From Azoarcus sp. (GTDB taxonomy: Bacteria > Pseudomonadota > Gammaproteobacteria > Burkholderiales > Rhodocyclaceae): 24,867 nt of DNA. Positions 23,835 through 24,867 of this stretch are shown piece after piece; positions within the stretch are counted from its first letter, which is position 1; every line of letters starts with the position of its first letter. The stretch lies in the NCBI GenBank assembly GCA_023230755.1, contig JALNWS010000038.1, positions 1-24,867 on the forward strand. The letters are read 5' to 3'. Under the pieces are notes generated by a model. The model did no database searches and had not been told where the DNA came from. It was given only the letters and a program-made list of their open reading frames with translations. A program made the translations under genes and the position numbers.

Positions 23835-24867
23835 ATGTCGATTGCGCTCGTGCGCACCCGTGCGGTTGACGGGCTGAATGCACCCGAAGTCACGGTCGAG
23901 GTGCACCTTTCGAATGGGTTACCCGCGTTCACGCTGGTCGGCCTGGCCGATACCGAAGTGCGTGAGGCCCGCGACCGGGTGCGTGCGGCAATCATCACTT
24001 CCCAGTTCGAGTTCCCTCAGCGACGCATCACGGTAAACCTCGCGCCCGCCGATCTTCCCAAGGAGGGCGGCCGTTTTGATCTGCCCATTGCGCTCGGGAT
24101 TCTGGTGGCGTCTGGGCAGGTCAAGGGGGCCGAACTGAGCGCACACGAGTTCTGTGGCGAACTCTCTCTTGATGGAAGCCTGCGGGGGATCCGCGGTGCA
24201 TTGGCCGCGGCGCTGGCTTCCGGTCGGCATCAGCACTGCCTGGTGGTCCCGCGCGAGAATGCCGACGAGGCTGCCCTGGCGCGTGGCGTCACCGTGCGGC
24301 CAGCCGGTTCCCTGCTCGCTGTATGCGCGCATCTGAACGGGCTGGAGGCATTGCCGGCGCATCCTCCGCCCAATGTGGGGGATGGATTCGCCCAGGCACC
24401 CGATCTCGCGGATGTCAGGGGGCAGTTCCAGGCCCGCAGGGTGCTTGAGGTGGCAGCGGCAGGTGGGCATTCACTGTTGATGTGCGGTTCGCCCGGCACC
24501 GGCAAGTCGATGCTGGCGCAACGCTTGCCGGGCCTGATGCCGCCACTGACCGAGTCCGAGGCGCTCGAGAGTGCGGCTGTGCACTCGCTCACCGGCCGGT
24601 TCGACGCCGCCAACTGGGGGCGCCGCACCTTTCGTGCGCCCCACCATTCGGCCTCGGCCGCGGCACTGGTGGGCGGCGGTGCGATTCCGCAACCGGGCGA
24701 AGTTTCGCTTGCGCATCATGGCGTTCTGTTTCTCGATGAGTTGCCCGAGTTCGATCGCCGCGTGCTTGAATCGCTGCGCGAGCCACTTGAAACCGGACAC
24801 GTGACTGTCTCGCGTGCGCGCCGACGGGCCGAGTTTCCTGCACGATTCCAGCTCGTCGCAGCCATGA
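23835..24867 (+). CDS. comM: Magnesium chelatase-like AAA ATPase ComM/YifB, 5' part
   Basis: The frame opens at ATG 23835 (GGAGG 5 bases upstream) and is still open at the window end, so 344 residues of the usual ~500 are visible. The N-terminal ChlI-type domain is clear (SIALVRTRAVDGLNAPEV, FTLVGLADTEVREARDRVRAAI, ITVNLAPADLPKEGGRFDLPIALGIL). The ATPase follows with Walker A GSPGTGKS (K224), RRTFRAPHHSASAAALVGGG, and Walker B VLFLDELPEF (D301-E302). The window ends at ARFQLVAAM, just before the usual NPCPCG. ComM is a hexameric helicase that promotes branch migration during natural transformation in Vibrio and Acinetobacter, so it may do so here; the family is also widespread in bacteria not known to be competent. 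Confidence 0.93.
   Translation, partial: MSIALVRTRAVDGLNAPEVTVEVHLSNGLPAFTLVGLADTEVREARDRVRAAIITSQFEFPQRRITVNLAPADLPKEGGRFDLPIALGILVASGQVKGAELSAHEFCGELSLDGSLRGIRGALAAALASGRHQHCLVVPRENADEAALARGVTVRPAGSLLAVCAHLNGLEALPAHPPPNVGDGFAQAPDLADVRGQFQARRVLEVAAAGGHSLLMCGSPGTGKSMLAQRLPGLMPPLTESEALESAAVHSLTGRFDAANWGRRTFRAPHHSASAAALVGGGAIPQPGEVSLAHHGVLFLDELPEFDRRVLESLREPLETGHVTVSRARRRAEFPARFQLVAAM

Overview
The window is GC-rich (about 65%), densely coded chromosomal DNA from a betaproteobacterium. The gene content and protein sequences fit the Rhodocyclales/Zoogloeaceae (Azoarcus, Thauera, Aromatoleum and relatives). That placement is inferred from family resemblance, not from a database search. I see no tRNA, rRNA, CRISPR array, insertion sequence or prophage. 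Base composition and codon use look uniform, so this reads as core chromosome rather than an island.

Left part (1-3087): the 3' end of a LOG-family gene, a convergent GNAT acetyltransferase, an orphan TaqI/Eco57I-like adenine-N6 methyltransferase, and a small membrane-anchored protein of unknown function. Next comes a minus-strand transport operon (9058 down to 3088) in the order livK, livH, livM, livG, livF, then an EamA-type exporter. From livH onwards every junction is a stop/start overlap, which points to one translationally coupled unit. Just upstream on the same strand is a large bifunctional proline oxidase, putA, which lacks the N-terminal DNA-binding domain. It is faced by a divergent Lrp/AsnC regulator that probably supplies the missing control.

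Middle part (13750-18793): gshB and apbE overlap by ATGA (glutathione synthesis and a flavinyltransferase lipoprotein). They are followed by a second EamA permease, a convergent secreted coiled-coil protein of unknown function, and an HD-GYP cyclic-di-GMP phosphodiesterase.

Right part (18960-24867): thrH and purU form a short plus-strand unit closed by a clear intrinsic terminator. It converges on a minus-strand nitrogen cluster: a TorF/TIGR02001-type putative porin, glnK (PII) and amtB, with its own terminator. Upstream of the porin gene lie a near-consensus sigma-54 promoter and two tandem NtrC-like sites whose centres are 33 bp apart. This suggests that the porin-like gene heads a nitrogen-regulated porin-glnK-amtB operon. 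Divergently come ubiK and the 5' part of comM (yifB), cut by the window end.

Most of the window is recognisable housekeeping, transport and regulatory function. I did not find a convincing new multi-gene system. The most distinctive signals are the sigma-54/NtrC architecture in front of the outer-membrane gene, the exporter embedded at the end of the branched-chain amino-acid import operon, the orphan methyltransferase, and a structured leader before gshB.
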